From Conchocele bisecta (Eukaryota; Mollusca; Bivalvia; Lucinida; Thyasiridae), in assembly GCA_029237695.1 (NCBI GenBank), contig CM055272.1:12450042-12514041 (forward strand): a stretch of DNA of 64,000 nt, given 5' to 3'. The notes beneath the pieces are model-generated. The model was not told the origin of the DNA. It saw only the letters and a program-made list of their open reading frames with translations, and made no database searches. Shown one piece after another: positions 12,155 to 22,804 of the stretch (its first letter is position 1; each line of letters starts with the position of its first letter). The position numbers and the translations under genes are program-made.

Positions 12155-12619
12155 GGTTTGATATTACGTCCCGTATTGCATCGCCAGTTTTCGCCGATAT
12201 TGACTTGGAAAAGCAACTTCTTATTTTTCGTAATGACGAAACATTAATATTTGCTCATACGGAATTCAATTCAACATGGGCTGTAAAATACGGCGATCAG
12301 TCTGTAAAGCATACGACTTTAAGTCGCCCTGCGTTACAGACAGAAACTCCGGGTTTCTATCTCTATGTTCCATGACAAGCAATCATTCATTCCGACATTG
12401 TTCCGCCAAGAAGGTATCCATCAGTTCCGTCTTTTCGTCTCTGATTCCGTATAATATGTCACCAAACACGCAGTTAGTGGGTAAGAAAATGCGTTTCACG
12501 ATATTTGAGGAAATATAATTGCGGAAATATAACACAGCCCCCTCCATGTACACATATAGCACAACCTGACATGTCTATTGTTGCTTCTACCGAAACTCCT
12601 CTCGTGGGTTTTGGACATT
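12155..12619. other. Intergenic stretch, no gene recognised
   Basis: No strong inverted repeat, exon-like segment or RNA gene was recognised between the family B and family G copies. Confidence 0.4.
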
Positions 12620-12867
12620 TAACCCTTTCACCCCTAAGTAACTCGAATGGCTTTTGATATGTTCATTTTGCAACCAACCCAACCGTCACAAAATGGTTAT
12701 CAGACTAGTCCATTTATGAAAAGGGGATATTTTTTTGTTCTCAAAAATATTAAAATTACTTTCAAAAAGTGCAGATCCTGATGAGACGGTTCGTTACGAG
12801 CCGGCTCATCTGGATCTGCACTTTTTGCATAAACCGCTATAGCGGGATTTCAGGTTCAAAGGGTTAA
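12620..12867. mobile_element. Family G foldback element, copy 1
   Basis: It starts TTAACCCTTTCACCCCTAAG and ends GGTTCAAAGGGTTAA. The internal hairpin is AGTGCAGATCCTGATGAGAC..CCGGCTCATCTGGATCTGCA, with a TTACGAGCCGG turn. The outer CCCTTTCACCC.. and ..AAAGGGTTAA ends are imperfectly complementary. Confidence 0.65.
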
Positions 12868-13021
12868 ATGCATTATTTCTCAATATTATGAAAACTTAAT
12901 TTCATGAATAAAAGCGTTGCCCATCGCAGATATCCCATATGTGGATTTTCGCTTCATGCGCAGTAAATACCACATTAAATAATTTATATTATTTTCTCAT
13001 ATTTTGGTATATATAGTAAAT

Positions 13022-13160
13022 ACATGGTTAGTGCCGTCGAATATAAAATATATTCGATTGAGCCTTAGACAGCTTTATTGGGGCGAGCTTTAGAGAGACC
13101 CTATAAAGTTGTCGGGGCGAAACCGAATATATTTTATATTCGACGGCACTAATCATGTAT
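13022..13160. mobile_element. Family F-related hairpin
   Basis: The arms begin GGTTAGTGCCGTCGAATATA and its complement, enclosing two short internal pairs (GGGGCGAGC..). It shares the GTTAGTGCCGT end with family F but has a different body. Confidence 0.6.
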
Positions 13161-14327
13161 TTAATCTATACCGCATACTAAACTTAATTGTTGAACGTGC
13201 GTGACGTCATGTTTTGACGTCATTCTCTCGCCATATGTCACAAATCTAACGACGTCATTCAACGCAAAATGGCGGCGTCCACGCTACATAGATTCGGTAT
13301 TGTATCTGATTAAATCTCTGATTCATTTTAGTGGATCTTCAATATTGGCTGGTTTTAGACTACACAGTTGTCATAATAAGCATTACAATCATAATGGACA
13401 TATCCATGTCGTTGGTTACATCGCATAATTATACTGTAAAAATGGGCAAAATTCAGCTGAACGACAGCGATTTCGATTTTAAAATTCGCCACCATCTTCA
13501 ATTTGCTGTTGAGACTGACCAATCAGAGGCCACGATTAGGGGTCAAAGGTGAACAGATAAATGCAAAAACGGCACTTCATGTATATTAGGCTACTTCAGG
13601 TGTATTAAGTTACTTCAGAATATAAACAGCATTTATTCAACCCCGTTTATTATGCTACATGGAGCGATGGTTGCGGTATAAAAATAAATGTTGGACGCCC
13701 GCCTTACTTTGAAATAACACGTTTAGGTCAAGAAAGTTAGATATCCCACCCCACACACTCTGAGAAAGTGTATAGTTATTCAATACTACTACGGAAGATT
13801 CAAGTGCGAAAGTTAATTTCATGTGTTTCAGCTGGCTATTTAGCCTTATTGGAGTATCGTTTTACGTCACATTGATGTAATAGTTTCCCATTGAAACGAG
13901 CATGGGCCTTTATGTGACGTCAGAATGACGAACGTCGACCTTGTGCAGTTAGTAGCAGTCTTATTTTCAGTACGAGCTGACAAAAAGGGGCATTTCGAAG
14001 CCACTGATATTGTCGGTCGTACTATCATGATTTCCGTTGGTGGTAACCTGGGAAGTCTAGGTCAGTGCTAGCCAACCGAGTTCTGAGACTAATCAGTGTC
14101 GCTGAACCTGGTTATTAGCACTTTATATACTCGGGTGTTTGCTTTCATTAGTTTAGATATATTGTTGAATTGGAAAAGTATCCCAGAATAGTTTTGCTGA
14201 CTGCACATACAGATATCGACGGCACTGGACGTATATACGCATTGTTCAATCTCGCTCACATCTTATCGATGGTTGTTGTTATTAGACTTCAGTGACTATC
14301 CTCGGCGAACAGCGTAGCGTCTGATCA
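13161..14327. other. Intergenic stretch rich in TGACGTCA-like motifs
   Basis: Several near-TGACGTCA palindromes occur (13201, 13216, 13252, 13915). These may be leftovers of older elements or fortuitous CRE-like sites. No coding exon is seen. Nothing else was recognised. Confidence 0.35.
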
Positions 14328-14632
14328 GTAGCCTATTTCACCAACATTGCAAAGTATACTTTTCTAGCAAAGTATACTTTGAGGGAGTAATCATTTATTT
14401 TCCGCAAAATGCATTATTTCATATACAACTAACGACCGCATATATTTGATGATTAAAAGTATGCAGAATTATTATACTGAATTTATTACATTATCACAGC
14501 CAAAATGGCTGTGATAATGTAATAAATTCAGTATAATAAAAAATAATAAATTTATCCTAAACTTGAAAATTTCTTCCTCAAAGTATACTTTGCTAGAAAA
14601 GTATACTTTGCAATGTTGGTGAAATGGGCTAC
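14328..14632. mobile_element. Family A foldback element, copy 5
   Basis: Full-length, from GTAGCCTATTTCACCAACAT to GTTGGTGAAATGGGCTAC, with an AGCCAAAATGGCT centre. Confidence 0.8.
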
Positions 14633-15111
14633 AGACTGCGCTGGAGCGCAATCTAATATGGAGCAAACCTGTTCGCAAGGACCGTAAGACCCAATTAATC
14701 AGCCATATAAAGATTTACGTTCGCGATTAACATCAATCCGATTAATCAGATATTGGAAAGTGAACTTTGCTTTACAAACCGTCTTTATTGTCTGAAAACC
14801 ACTCTCAGGCTATGCAGGGCGTCATTAAACGCAGCGACGTCATTCGCTACTGTTGTTTGCGCGCATCCACAGTGTCCGTGCCTCACACATGACGTCATTA
14901 TCAAACCATTGGATTCTGTTACTGGTGGTCATGGCGACCACAATTAATTGTAGTGTCCATCTGTGGAAGTTCACAGAGAAAACCGCCGGCAAACCAGCAC
15001 AATTACTCGTGTTTGTGAAGCACTCGGCGAGTTATCTGGTCAGCGCTAATGAAGCCATTGTCGCGGCTATCCGCGGCGCCATCTGGCGGTACACAGCCAT
15101 ATATAATTACA
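14633..15111. other. Intergenic stretch, no gene recognised
   Basis: Slightly GC-richer sequence with an open frame of about 120 codons starting near 14853. It has no domain signature, no convincing splice sites and no similarity I can recognise, so I do not call it a gene. Confidence 0.4.
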
Positions 15112-15306
15112 TAGTAGAACCTCTCCTAACCGGACACGCAGCAGTCTTTGTATACTTTGTATTGTCATCTACCTCTGTTCAAATTCGCCTAGCACATCCG
15201 CATGTATTGACATACTAGTACTCATATGTCTGATTTACAGTGGAACATCTCTAAACCGGACACCCTGGGGACCCCCCAGGGTGTCCGGTTTAGAGAGGTT
15301 CCACTG
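15112..15306. mobile_element. Family C pogo-like MITE, long composite, copy 2
   Basis: It opens with GTAGAACCTCTCCTAACCGG and a family C body, then contains a complete short hairpin from CAGTGGAACATCTCTAAACC (15238) to GAGGTTCCACTG (15306). The short hairpin is flanked by TA on both sides. The same long-plus-short arrangement recurs at 26262, 31447, 36416 and 59124. Confidence 0.65.
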
Positions 15307-15631
15307 TATACGAATGTATCCGAATGTATCCGAAGGCCTCATCAAAACTGCTACATCCATTAATTTCCGCAATTCAAATGTCGATTCATTTCTTATGACA
15401 AGAAACAATTCCGTTCGATGTTTTGTTCCCCATACTTACAATGTAGTGTGTTGCGTGCAATGAATCAGTAGATACTATAGGTAGGTCGGTCGCTCTGTGT
15501 TTGTAATTAACTCTTAAAAGGCTGCAACGGATATTGTCGTGTTCTATATTTTCTTATCAGTGACACGTCTTAACAAATTGTGCGTTGGCAGCGCATGAGA
15601 ATTTTCACCATTTGAATATGTATCGTGTATG
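15307..15631. other. Intergenic stretch, nothing recognised
   Basis: Unique-looking AT-rich sequence between a family C and a family J element. Confidence 0.35.
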
Positions 15632-16161
15632 TTAAAGGTACATGACCACTCAGTAGACACAAAATGTTCTTTATAAGAATTAAATAAGTTTATTATTGTG
15701 TCACTATTCCACCAGTTCTAACAAATTACGAGTGCCCGCTACAGATATAATCATTTAGTAATATTTATTTTACTGATAGTGACGCGCGGTATCAGGCTAT
15801 TTTCATATGCAAATGAGGCATGATATTTTTTAATTATTTATACTAATTAAATGCGTAACCTGAAAAAAATAATAATTTCGACATATCATAAATTATGATC
15901 ATTGCACATCAACAAATAAATACAGAGAATAAATAGTAATGTCCGTTAACATTTTAAGGAAACACAGTCATTGCCCCTGATATCAGTGTGGACATTTTCG
16001 TTTGGTATGAAATGTATAATAATGCCAATCAATACGTGTGGTAATGGTGAATGAATGTTTAGTTTGCCAGAAAATGTAATATCTACAGAATATACAAAAC
16101 TATCTGTCTCCCTATATTATAACTTGGCATTTGTGCCTATTGAGTGGGCATGTACCTTTAA
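15632..16161. mobile_element. Family J element, copy 1
   Basis: Terminal inverted repeats are TTAAAGGTACATGACCACTC and GAGTGGGCATGTACCTTTAA, 530 bp apart. The interior is AT-rich and non-coding. It abuts the family G copy at 16160, sharing the TTTAACCC junction. A longer copy with more interior is at 27745-28467, and a right-end copy in inverted orientation is at 29982. Confidence 0.7.
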
Positions 16162-16648
16162 CCCTTGAACCCGAATGCCCGCGATATCTGTTTATGCAAA
16201 CAGTGCAGATCCAGATGAGCCGGCTCGTAACGAGCCGTCTCATCAGGATCTGCACTTTTTGAAAGTAATTTTCATATTTTTGAGAACGAAAAATACCACC
16301 TTTTCATAAATGGACTAGTCTGAAAATATTTGTGTGATGATTGGATTGGCTGCAAAAGTAACATATCAAAATCCATTCCAGGGGCCCGTTTCACTAAACT
16401 TCCTACGACTAAAATGTTCGTAAGTGCAAATTTAAGATCGTCTGTAAATTTTAATTTATGGATTTACATTTATTGAGCATAGGCTGCATATGCAGCCTAT
16501 GCTCAATAAATGTAAATCCAATAATTATTTACAAGAAAAAATTGTGAATGTAAAATATACAGACTATCATAATTTTGCACTTACGAACATTTTAGTCGTA
16601 GGAAGTTTAGTGAAACGGCCCCCAGTTACCTAGTGGTGAAAGGGTTAA
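16160..16648. mobile_element. Family G foldback element, copy 2, split by a family B insertion
   Basis: It runs from TTAACCCTTGAACCCGAATG through the hairpin GCAGATCCAGATGAGCCGGC. It is interrupted after ATCCATTCCA by a family B element (16381-16623), then resumes with GTTACCTAGTGGTGAAAGGG. The intact family G copies show this junction uninterrupted, so family B moved in later. Confidence 0.75.
16381..16623. mobile_element. Family B foldback element, copy 3 (nested in family G)
   Basis: From GGGGCCCGTTTCACTAAACT to TTTAGTGAAACGGCCCCC around the core TAGGCTGCATATGCAGCCTA. This is one of the best preserved copies and defines the element ends because the host repeat is known. Confidence 0.8.
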
Positions 16649-17149
16649 AGTTATATATTATTTTAAAAATGGTCCCCCTAAATAAATAATGTACTGTTGA
16701 TGACGCCGTAGAGATAAGCAATGTGATGTTGTACATGTACCTACTCATAGACCGATCTGTAATATTTCATGACACATACGAGTACATTGTACCCTATTTA
16801 CACAATTTACGATATTTTCCGTAAATGACGTCGAACTTTGAGGTAGTTTTCAGAATTCCACATTTGCAATGAACATGTCGTCAACTGTCGAAGTCATTTG
16901 CAGAAAATATCACGGTTTCTGTAAATGTTTTTCATGTAAAATCGCACATCGACAAGTAATTACGTGTAGGTATACAAACAATCACATGGCTTGTCTCATG
17001 TCTATTACAGTTCAGTCACAGCCACCGGGAATATTAGAGATTATAATTTCAAACGTTTTTGTGCGACGTAGACAAATTAATCACCGTGCCGATGTTCTAT
17101 GAAATACTGATTATTATTTGGACAAGCTGTGGTCACTGTGTAAACGTAT
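16649..17149. other. Decayed family M-like sequence
   Basis: From about 16798 to 17000 the pieces TTTTCCGTAAATGACGTCGA and CACATGGCTTGTCTCATG match parts of family M, with the central hairpin lost. No gene is recognised. Confidence 0.4.
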
Positions 17150-17246
17150 AAAGCTGGAGTTACACTGAGCAATACTGGGCTCACTGGTCGTGTATACTAC
17201 TACACGACCAGTGAGCCCAGTATTGCTCAGTGTAACTCCAGCTTTA
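17150..17246. repeat. Near-perfect isolated hairpin, arms about 45 bp
   Basis: The arm beginning AAAGCTGGAGTTACACTGAG is repeated as an almost exact complement after a turn at GTATACTACTAC. No second copy was seen in the window, so it may be a recent foldback insertion or a single inverted duplication. Confidence 0.7.
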
Positions 17247-17322
17247 TCTGGACGGTTTTGTCGCTAATTTAAATCATTGACTCACTCCAACTATATTGTC
17301 CACACTTCGTAGCAACACAACA

Positions 17323-17566
17323 GGGGGCCGTTTCACTAAACTTCCTACGACTAAAATGTTCGTAAGTGCAAAATTATGATAGTCTGTAAATTTTACATTA
17401 ACAATTTTTTCTTGTAAATAATTATTGGATTTACATTTATTGAGCATAGGCTGCATATGCAGCCTATGCTCAATAAATGTAAATCCATCAATTGAACTTT
17501 CCAGACGATTCTAAATGTGCACTTACGAACATTTTAGTCGTAGGAAGTTTAGTGAAACGGGCCCCT
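17323..17566. mobile_element. Family B foldback element, copy 4
   Basis: From GGGGGCCGTTTCACTAAACT to TTTAGTGAAACGGGCCCC, with the standard TGCATATGCA core. Confidence 0.8.
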
Positions 17567-17997
17567 GTAGTTCAGCTCTGCGAATCATTAGAAACACCGG
17601 GATCTACACTAGGTACATAGCATGTGGCCCTGTTTGTCGTCGATTTCCAACATTAGAACCAGAACGTCCAATAATGAAGATGTATCATTTCTATTGCATC
17701 ACGTGCCCGTGAGTCTACGTCAGAAGCGCAACACGAAGTACACTGTATTGGAGTGTTAATATTGAAACCCTTAAGTCGCGTTAGTTATGTTCACATCGTG
17801 TTATGTTCGCATCATCTAGCCGCCGTTTGTGGTGTGTTCGTTTGTCAAGATATTATGTAATTTATACCGCATTGTGTCGACATATATGGATCTGAAGATG
17901 AGATACTGTCACGAGTGACCTTTCTGGGAATTAATTGCAATTTCTGAGACATTTAGTAAGTGATAGCGGAGTTTAATGGAGTTAATTGAAGGTTTTA
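17567..17997. other. Intergenic stretch, nothing recognised
   Basis: No repeat family, exon or RNA gene was recognised. Confidence 0.35.
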
Positions 17998-18309
17998 CAA
18001 CCCTTTTCACCCCTAAGTAAGTTAGACTTGATTTTGATGTGTAAGTGACATCGGATGATATGGATGTTTCACCCTTTCACCCCTAAATAACTAGACTTTG
18101 ATTTTGATGTGTTAATTTTGAAACCAATCCAATTGTCACAAAATGATTTTCAGACCTTTATGAAATGGGGGTGTTTTTCTAGAAAATATGAAAATTACTT
18201 GCAAAAAGTGCAGATTCTGATGAGAAACGGCTAGTCACGAGCCGGCTCATTTGGATATACACTGTTTTTGCCAATACCACTATACAGGCCTGCGGTGTTG
18301 AAAGGGTTG
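17998..18309. mobile_element. Family G foldback element, copy 3
   Basis: The left end is partly duplicated (CCCTTTTCACCCCTAAGTAA near 18002 and CCCTTTCACCCCTAAATAAC near 18073), followed by the AAAAAGTGCAGATTCTGATG arm. It ends AAAGGGTTGA. More diverged than copies 1 and 2. Confidence 0.6.
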
Positions 18310-18393
18310 AACATCTTGCGAAATCGGTGACATATTTGACCACCGGTGGAAGTCTCGGACCTGTGACACAAAAGATGCCCATTGAAAAACCCA

Positions 18394-18478
18394 TTACCCC
18401 ACCCACCTGGTCTCGTGCTGTAATGTAATGTACAGTACGAGACCAGGTGGGTCGGGTAACGGGATTTTTTTAAAGGGA
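18394..18478. repeat. Isolated hairpin
   Basis: CCACCTGGTCTCGTGCTGTA pairs with a TACAGTACGAGACCAGGTGG arm. Wider similarity continues outwards (CCCATTACCC / GGGTAACGGG), consistent with a foldback element of perhaps 180 bp (about 18350-18530). Confidence 0.55.
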
Positions 18479-18708
18479 TTTTCTTTGTGTCACGTGTCCG
18501 AGTTTTCCACCTGTGTATCTTACCAGCAATTCGGCACATTTCTTGGGCATACGTGACCCACTGTGGCAAAACTGGGCTTATTGGCACTTTTTGCAGCCTG
18601 ATATACATGCAAATATAACTATTTTGTTCGAAACATTGTGCTACATGCGTGTAAACTATATGCGACGTGAACGCCGTATCGGGTTGCATGCGGTAAACCA
18701 AGAGTTCT

Positions 18709-18954
18709 GGGGGGCCGTTTCACTAAACTTCGAACGACTAAAATATTGGTAAGTGCAAATTTAGGATCGTCTGGAAATTTCAATTGACGGATTTACATTT
18801 ATTGAGCATAGGCTGCATATGCAGCATATGCTCAATAATTGTAAATCCAATAATTGTTTACAAGAAATCATTGTTAATGCGAAATTTACAGACTATCATT
18901 AGTTTGCACTTACGAACATTTTAGTCGTACGAAGTTTAGTGAAACGGCCTCCAG
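18709..18954. mobile_element. Family B foldback element, copy 5
   Basis: From GGGGGGCCGTTTCACTAAAC to TTTAGTGAAACGGCCTCC. The core keeps GGCTGCATATGCAGC with one substitution nearby. Confidence 0.78.
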
Positions 18955-19117
18955 TTGTCATTCTCATTAATTAGTGTCTGCTCTAACTAAACCCTATGCA
19001 ACATGACACGAGGAACACGAATGTTCGTGTGTCTGGTGTCATATAGCATAGGAAGATATCATAGCGAACTACATAGACAGGAACGGCAGTAAGTCTCATT
19101 AATTATAGAGACAGGAC

Positions 19118-19352
19118 ATGTGATTTTGTACCTTCGGACATCTGCGTAATTTCGAGAAATACGTTTACAAAATTTACAACATTTTCCGTAAATGGCGTCG
19201 AAAGTTGACAAAATATTCAGAGTACATGCGGATGTACTCTGAAAATTTTGTCAACTTTCGACTTTATTTATGAAAAATATTGTAAATTTTGTAAGCGTAT
19301 TTAATGAAATTACGCAGATGTCCGAAGGTATAAAATCACATGGCCTGTCTCA
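19118..19352. mobile_element. Family M foldback element, copy 2
   Basis: The left end ATGTGATTTTGTACCTTCGG and the right end CCGAAGGTATAAAATCACAT are complementary. The core pairs CAGAGTACATGC..GGATGTACTCTG between GTTGACAAAAT and ATTTTGTCAAC. It is the best-preserved family M copy. Confidence 0.7.
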
Positions 19353-19390
19353 TTTATCGTTGAAGAACAATACAGTAATGATGACTTTCA

Positions 19391-20177
19391 GAAATATGCT
19401 GAAGAGTAAATTCTAAGAAATAATTGCCAGTATCGCAGATGCGCATGCGTGATGTACATATATTTGCTGTGCTTGATTATTATTATCAATTCTACTGGAT
19501 ATCGTATACATTGTGCACGCTACATGTGTGTATATACATCACACATGCCTACAGCGGCTGTTTATGTACGTGAGTATATGACTTATATTGAACATTTGTA
19601 CTTCAACAATACGATATATTTCATTTTACATTTTGCAATGATATCAGTGCACTTAGTTCTGTGTGACAACATCTCAGCAACTGTGATTCGTGTTTGTTGC
19701 TGGTGTGCAAATATAGAAGAGAATAACAGATTGCAAAACTAGATTTTCCGCCGTTCTATCACATAGAACTACAGTGCACTGTGCAATATGCTGAAGAGTA
19801 AATTCTAAGAAATCAGTTGCCAGTATCGCAGATGCGCATGCGTAGATGTACATATATTTGCTGTGCTTGATTATTATTATCAATTCTACTGGATATCGTA
19901 TACATTGTGCACGCTACATGTGTGTATATACATCACACATGCCTACAGCGGCTGTTTATGTACGTGAGTATATGACTTATATTGAACATTTGTACTTCAA
20001 CAATACGATATATTTCATTTTACATTTTGCAATGATATCAGTGCACTTAGTTCTGTGTGACACAATCTCAGCAACTGTGTTCTTGTTTGTTGTTGGTGTG
20101 CAAATATAGAAGAGAATAACAGATTGCAAAACTAGATTTACCGCCGTTCTATCACATAGAACTACAGTGCACTGTGC
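19391..20177. repeat. Recent tandem duplication, unit about 393 bp (two copies)
   Basis: Copy one (about 19393-19785) and copy two (about 19787-20177) both run from AATATGCTGAAGAGTAAATT to GAACTACAGTGCACTGTGCA with only a few differences. The largest is at 20075-20095 against 19680-19695. Identical open frames in both copies are a consequence of the duplication and have no recognisable domain. Confidence 0.85.
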
Positions 20178-20340
20178 ACCTGTTGAAGTTTACATGTTGT
20201 GTTATAATGGTTTATATATTATTATTCACTGCACCTGTTCTTTGATGCAGGCCGACATTCACAGTTAGTAGAAACACATTATATAGAAATACATGTACAT
20301 GTAAAATTGAGAAATATTTGAAAATAATAGGCAAATGTGT

Positions 20341-20501
20341 TCTTGTAAATAATTATTGGATTTAAATTTACTGAGCATAGGCTGCATATGCAGCCTATGC
20401 TCAATAAATGTGAATCCATCAATTGAATTTTACAGACTATTCTAAATATGCACTTACGAACATTTTAGTCGTACGGCGAAGCTTAGTAAAACGGCCCCCA
20501 G
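20341..20501. mobile_element. Family B foldback element, copy 6 (left arm lost)
   Basis: The core TAGGCTGCATATGCAGCCTA and the right arm ACGAACATTTTAGTCGTACG are present. The left terminus is missing and the end reads AAAACGGCCCCCAG. Confidence 0.65.
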
Positions 20502-20576
20502 ATTAGCATTAGGAAAAGTATATGACAACTGTTCATGAATCCCAGTATTACTAAGCATACTCTAGACTACAATACA

Positions 20577-20916
20577 CGGAGCCCCGCATGGGACGTAGAA
20601 TTCAATTCGTTCCCACGAATTAACAATTCATTCCCTCAATTTAGCAATTCGTTCCCACGAAATAACAATTCGTTCCACGGGAACTAATTGTTTATTCGTG
20701 GTACAATTCGTTCCACGGGAACTAATTGTTTATTCGTGGGAACGAATTGTTATATGGTGGGAATTAATTGTTAATTCGATGGAACGAATTGTTACATTGA
20801 GAGAACGAATTGGCAATTTGTGGGAACGAATTGTTAATTCGAGGGAACGAATTGTTATATCGAGGGAATGAATTGTTATTTCGTGGGAACGAATTAATAA
20901 AACAGCGGGGCTCCGT
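20577..20916. mobile_element. Family I element: foldback whose arms are 21 bp tandem repeats, copy 1
   Basis: It is bounded by ACGGAGCCCCGC and GCGGGGCTCCGT. The left arm is a run of CAATTCGTTCCCACGAATTAA-like 21 bp units. The right arm is a run of the complementary units (GAACGAATTGTTATTTCGTGG). The element therefore folds back through tandem arrays rather than unique arms. Confidence 0.7.
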
Positions 20917-21470
20917 AAAATTGAGCACAAGATGAGAACATTATCTTAAACATGATGCATGTATTGTGGCATGTACACTGCACATAATAAGAATTACAAT
21001 GAAATTTCCACTTTTCACATTTCAAGATGGAAGACACAATAATAATAGAACATGATACAACCACCATAAGGTTTCGAGCATATTGAAGCTGAAAATAGCA
21101 GAGCATGGGGATTATTATATTGAAGCTTAAGTTATAATTACGAGCCATAGTTTAATATGTTTTTTATTAGAATAAACATGGCGAAACAATGATGCTACGA
21201 TCGCTGTTCAATGTGACTCTTTGCTTCACATTTTCATTTCATTTTCCTTCTGAATTTCATTTATATTTCCTTAAGCTGGTATTGTTTGGCAAAATAAATA
21301 TTATTGAACTGCGCAATATAAGCGCATTCGCGCAGTTGTAAAACAGTAAAGATCCTCGTCCGATGACAGGACTGTGCTTGCTGATCAGGAGCTAGACTGG
21401 CCACAAATGCAACTCCCCATTACATAATTATGGGACACAAACTGGGCGTATTATTACAGTTGCAATTAGT
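20917..21470. other. Intergenic stretch, no gene recognised
   Basis: AT-rich unique-looking sequence. Nothing beyond short simple runs is visible. Confidence 0.35.
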
Positions 21471-21765
21471 CAGGGGCGGATCCAGCATTTGGGGAACGGA
21501 TGGGTTGTCTAGTTGCGAAGGTAACTTTTGCAATCTACTCCCGTACCTAGCTACGGACGGTACGGGAGTAATTGCAAGATTTACCGTTTGCAACTAGGGG
21601 GTTGTTCTATTTTCGAGCCCTTCGAAATGCATTTTCCTGTGTTTTACGGCATTTAAATTCGGACTCCAACTGATAGAAACTGTAATCTATGTCAACTCCG
21701 TGGCTGAACGGGGGGGGGGGGGGTGCAACACAGAAACCCCCCCCCCCGGTCCAGATCCGCCCCTG
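21471..21765. mobile_element. hAT-like MITE (CAGGGGCGGATCCAG terminus)
   Basis: Starts CAGGGGCGGATCCAGC and ends GGTCCAGATCCGCCCCTG. It is flanked by TTAGT on both sides, a possible part of a target duplication. CAGGGGCGGATC ends are common among animal hAT elements. The interior has a TACTCCCGTACC / GGTACGGGAGTA hairpin and poly-G and poly-C runs. It carries no transposase. A related fragment in reverse lies at about 62374-62560. Confidence 0.7.
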
Positions 21766-21935
21766 TTAGTGAGGCGGGGATTGGCATATATATCCTCGTA
21801 GTCAGATTGTGACCTTCACAGTTCGTCAACAAACTACTGAAGCCGTACCACCGTCATCAAAATGAGCAAATATCTGTCAGTATCATAATCCGATTTGCTT
21901 TAAAATCGCATTGTCTCAGATCAAATGCGAGATAT

Positions 21936-22293
21936 TATATGAATGAATGCCATTTTTGTGGAATTTATCGGGGTATAAGCTTGGAAAAGTCGCGGGAATA
22001 CTGGACGAAGGCCGGAAGGCCTCGTCCAGTATTTCCGCGACTTTTCCAAGTTTATATCCCCGATAAATTCAACAAAAAGGCCATTCATTCCTTATAATTC
22101 CAGCATTTGAAATAAATTCATCAAGAAAATGTGTTTATTTTCCGTTTTCTTAAGAATTATTTTAGCTGCGCCTCACGGTTACTGAAAGTAGTTCGGCGTG
22201 GGAGTTTACTGGGATATCAATTTTGGACAGAGACTTGCTACGGGCCAATCAAATGTTAGGGAATTGTGTAAATATTTTTGTGCTGGAATTATT
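21936..22293. mobile_element. Family E element, copy 1
   Basis: A hairpin with arms GGAATGAATGGCC..GGTATAAACTTGGAAAAGTCGC and complement turns at GAAGGCCGGAAGGCCT. It is followed by a conserved 200 bp tail ending TTTGTGCTGGAATTAT, complementary to ATAATTCCAGCA at the end of the hairpin. The four copies in the window (28702, 32390, 56497) share this layout. Confidence 0.7.
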
Positions 22294-22389
22294 AGATACT
22301 AAATTTGCTGTTGCTATGTATGTACTGCAAATAACATATATCAGCAAAGTGGGTGGTTGGTCGGGCGAACGCGATGGTGTAAATTAACG

Positions 22390-22804
22390 GTGGGGTTCCT
22401 CCTTATAGGAATCACGATTTGCCTGGTTTGGCCCTCAGGTACGTTTTTATCTTTGGCTCTTTTTGTTACCTGGGAGTTGAATTGGGTTATTGCCCATTAT
22501 ACAAGTAGTCAGATTATTACTGATCCTTGATTGGGAGGGGCCAAGTGATTCTGGTGTGGCGAGGACCTGGCATCAGATCAGGATTATTCTGATTTCAGGG
22601 CTGAATATATAGTTTGTTTATTGTAAATTTTCAGTTCTGATTTTGGGATTCCCCCCCCCCATTGGTACATGTACTTGAACATGTACATGTACTTGTACAG
22701 GTAATATATGGGATTTAGTACTAAACCCATTGATCCGGCCTTAAAAGACCTTAACTGTCGATAGGCCATTAAACCCCAACAAACAAATAAACAAACAAAC
22801 AAAC
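22390..22804 (+). mobile_element. SINE-like retroposon with (CAAA)n tail
   Basis: It contains a GTGTGGCGAGGACCTGGCAT segment and neighbouring sequence that also occurs, reverse-complemented, in the SINE at 62826-63309, so the two share a middle domain. The end is TTAAACCCCAACAAAC followed by (CAAA)n, a typical retroposon tail. I cannot delimit a tRNA-like head confidently. Confidence 0.6.

Noticed and set aside
14853..15218. 121-codon plus-strand open frame
   Set aside because: No recognisable domain, low-complexity AT-rich end running into a family C element, no splice or promoter support.
18231..18701. 156-codon minus-strand open frame
   Set aside because: It spans a family G arm and the hairpin at 18394-18478, so it is repeat-derived.
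19449..20109. Duplicate 87-97 codon frame with hydrophobic segments
   Set aside because: Both copies are part of the 393 bp tandem duplication; no domain, no splice sites, high AT. Not supported as a gene.
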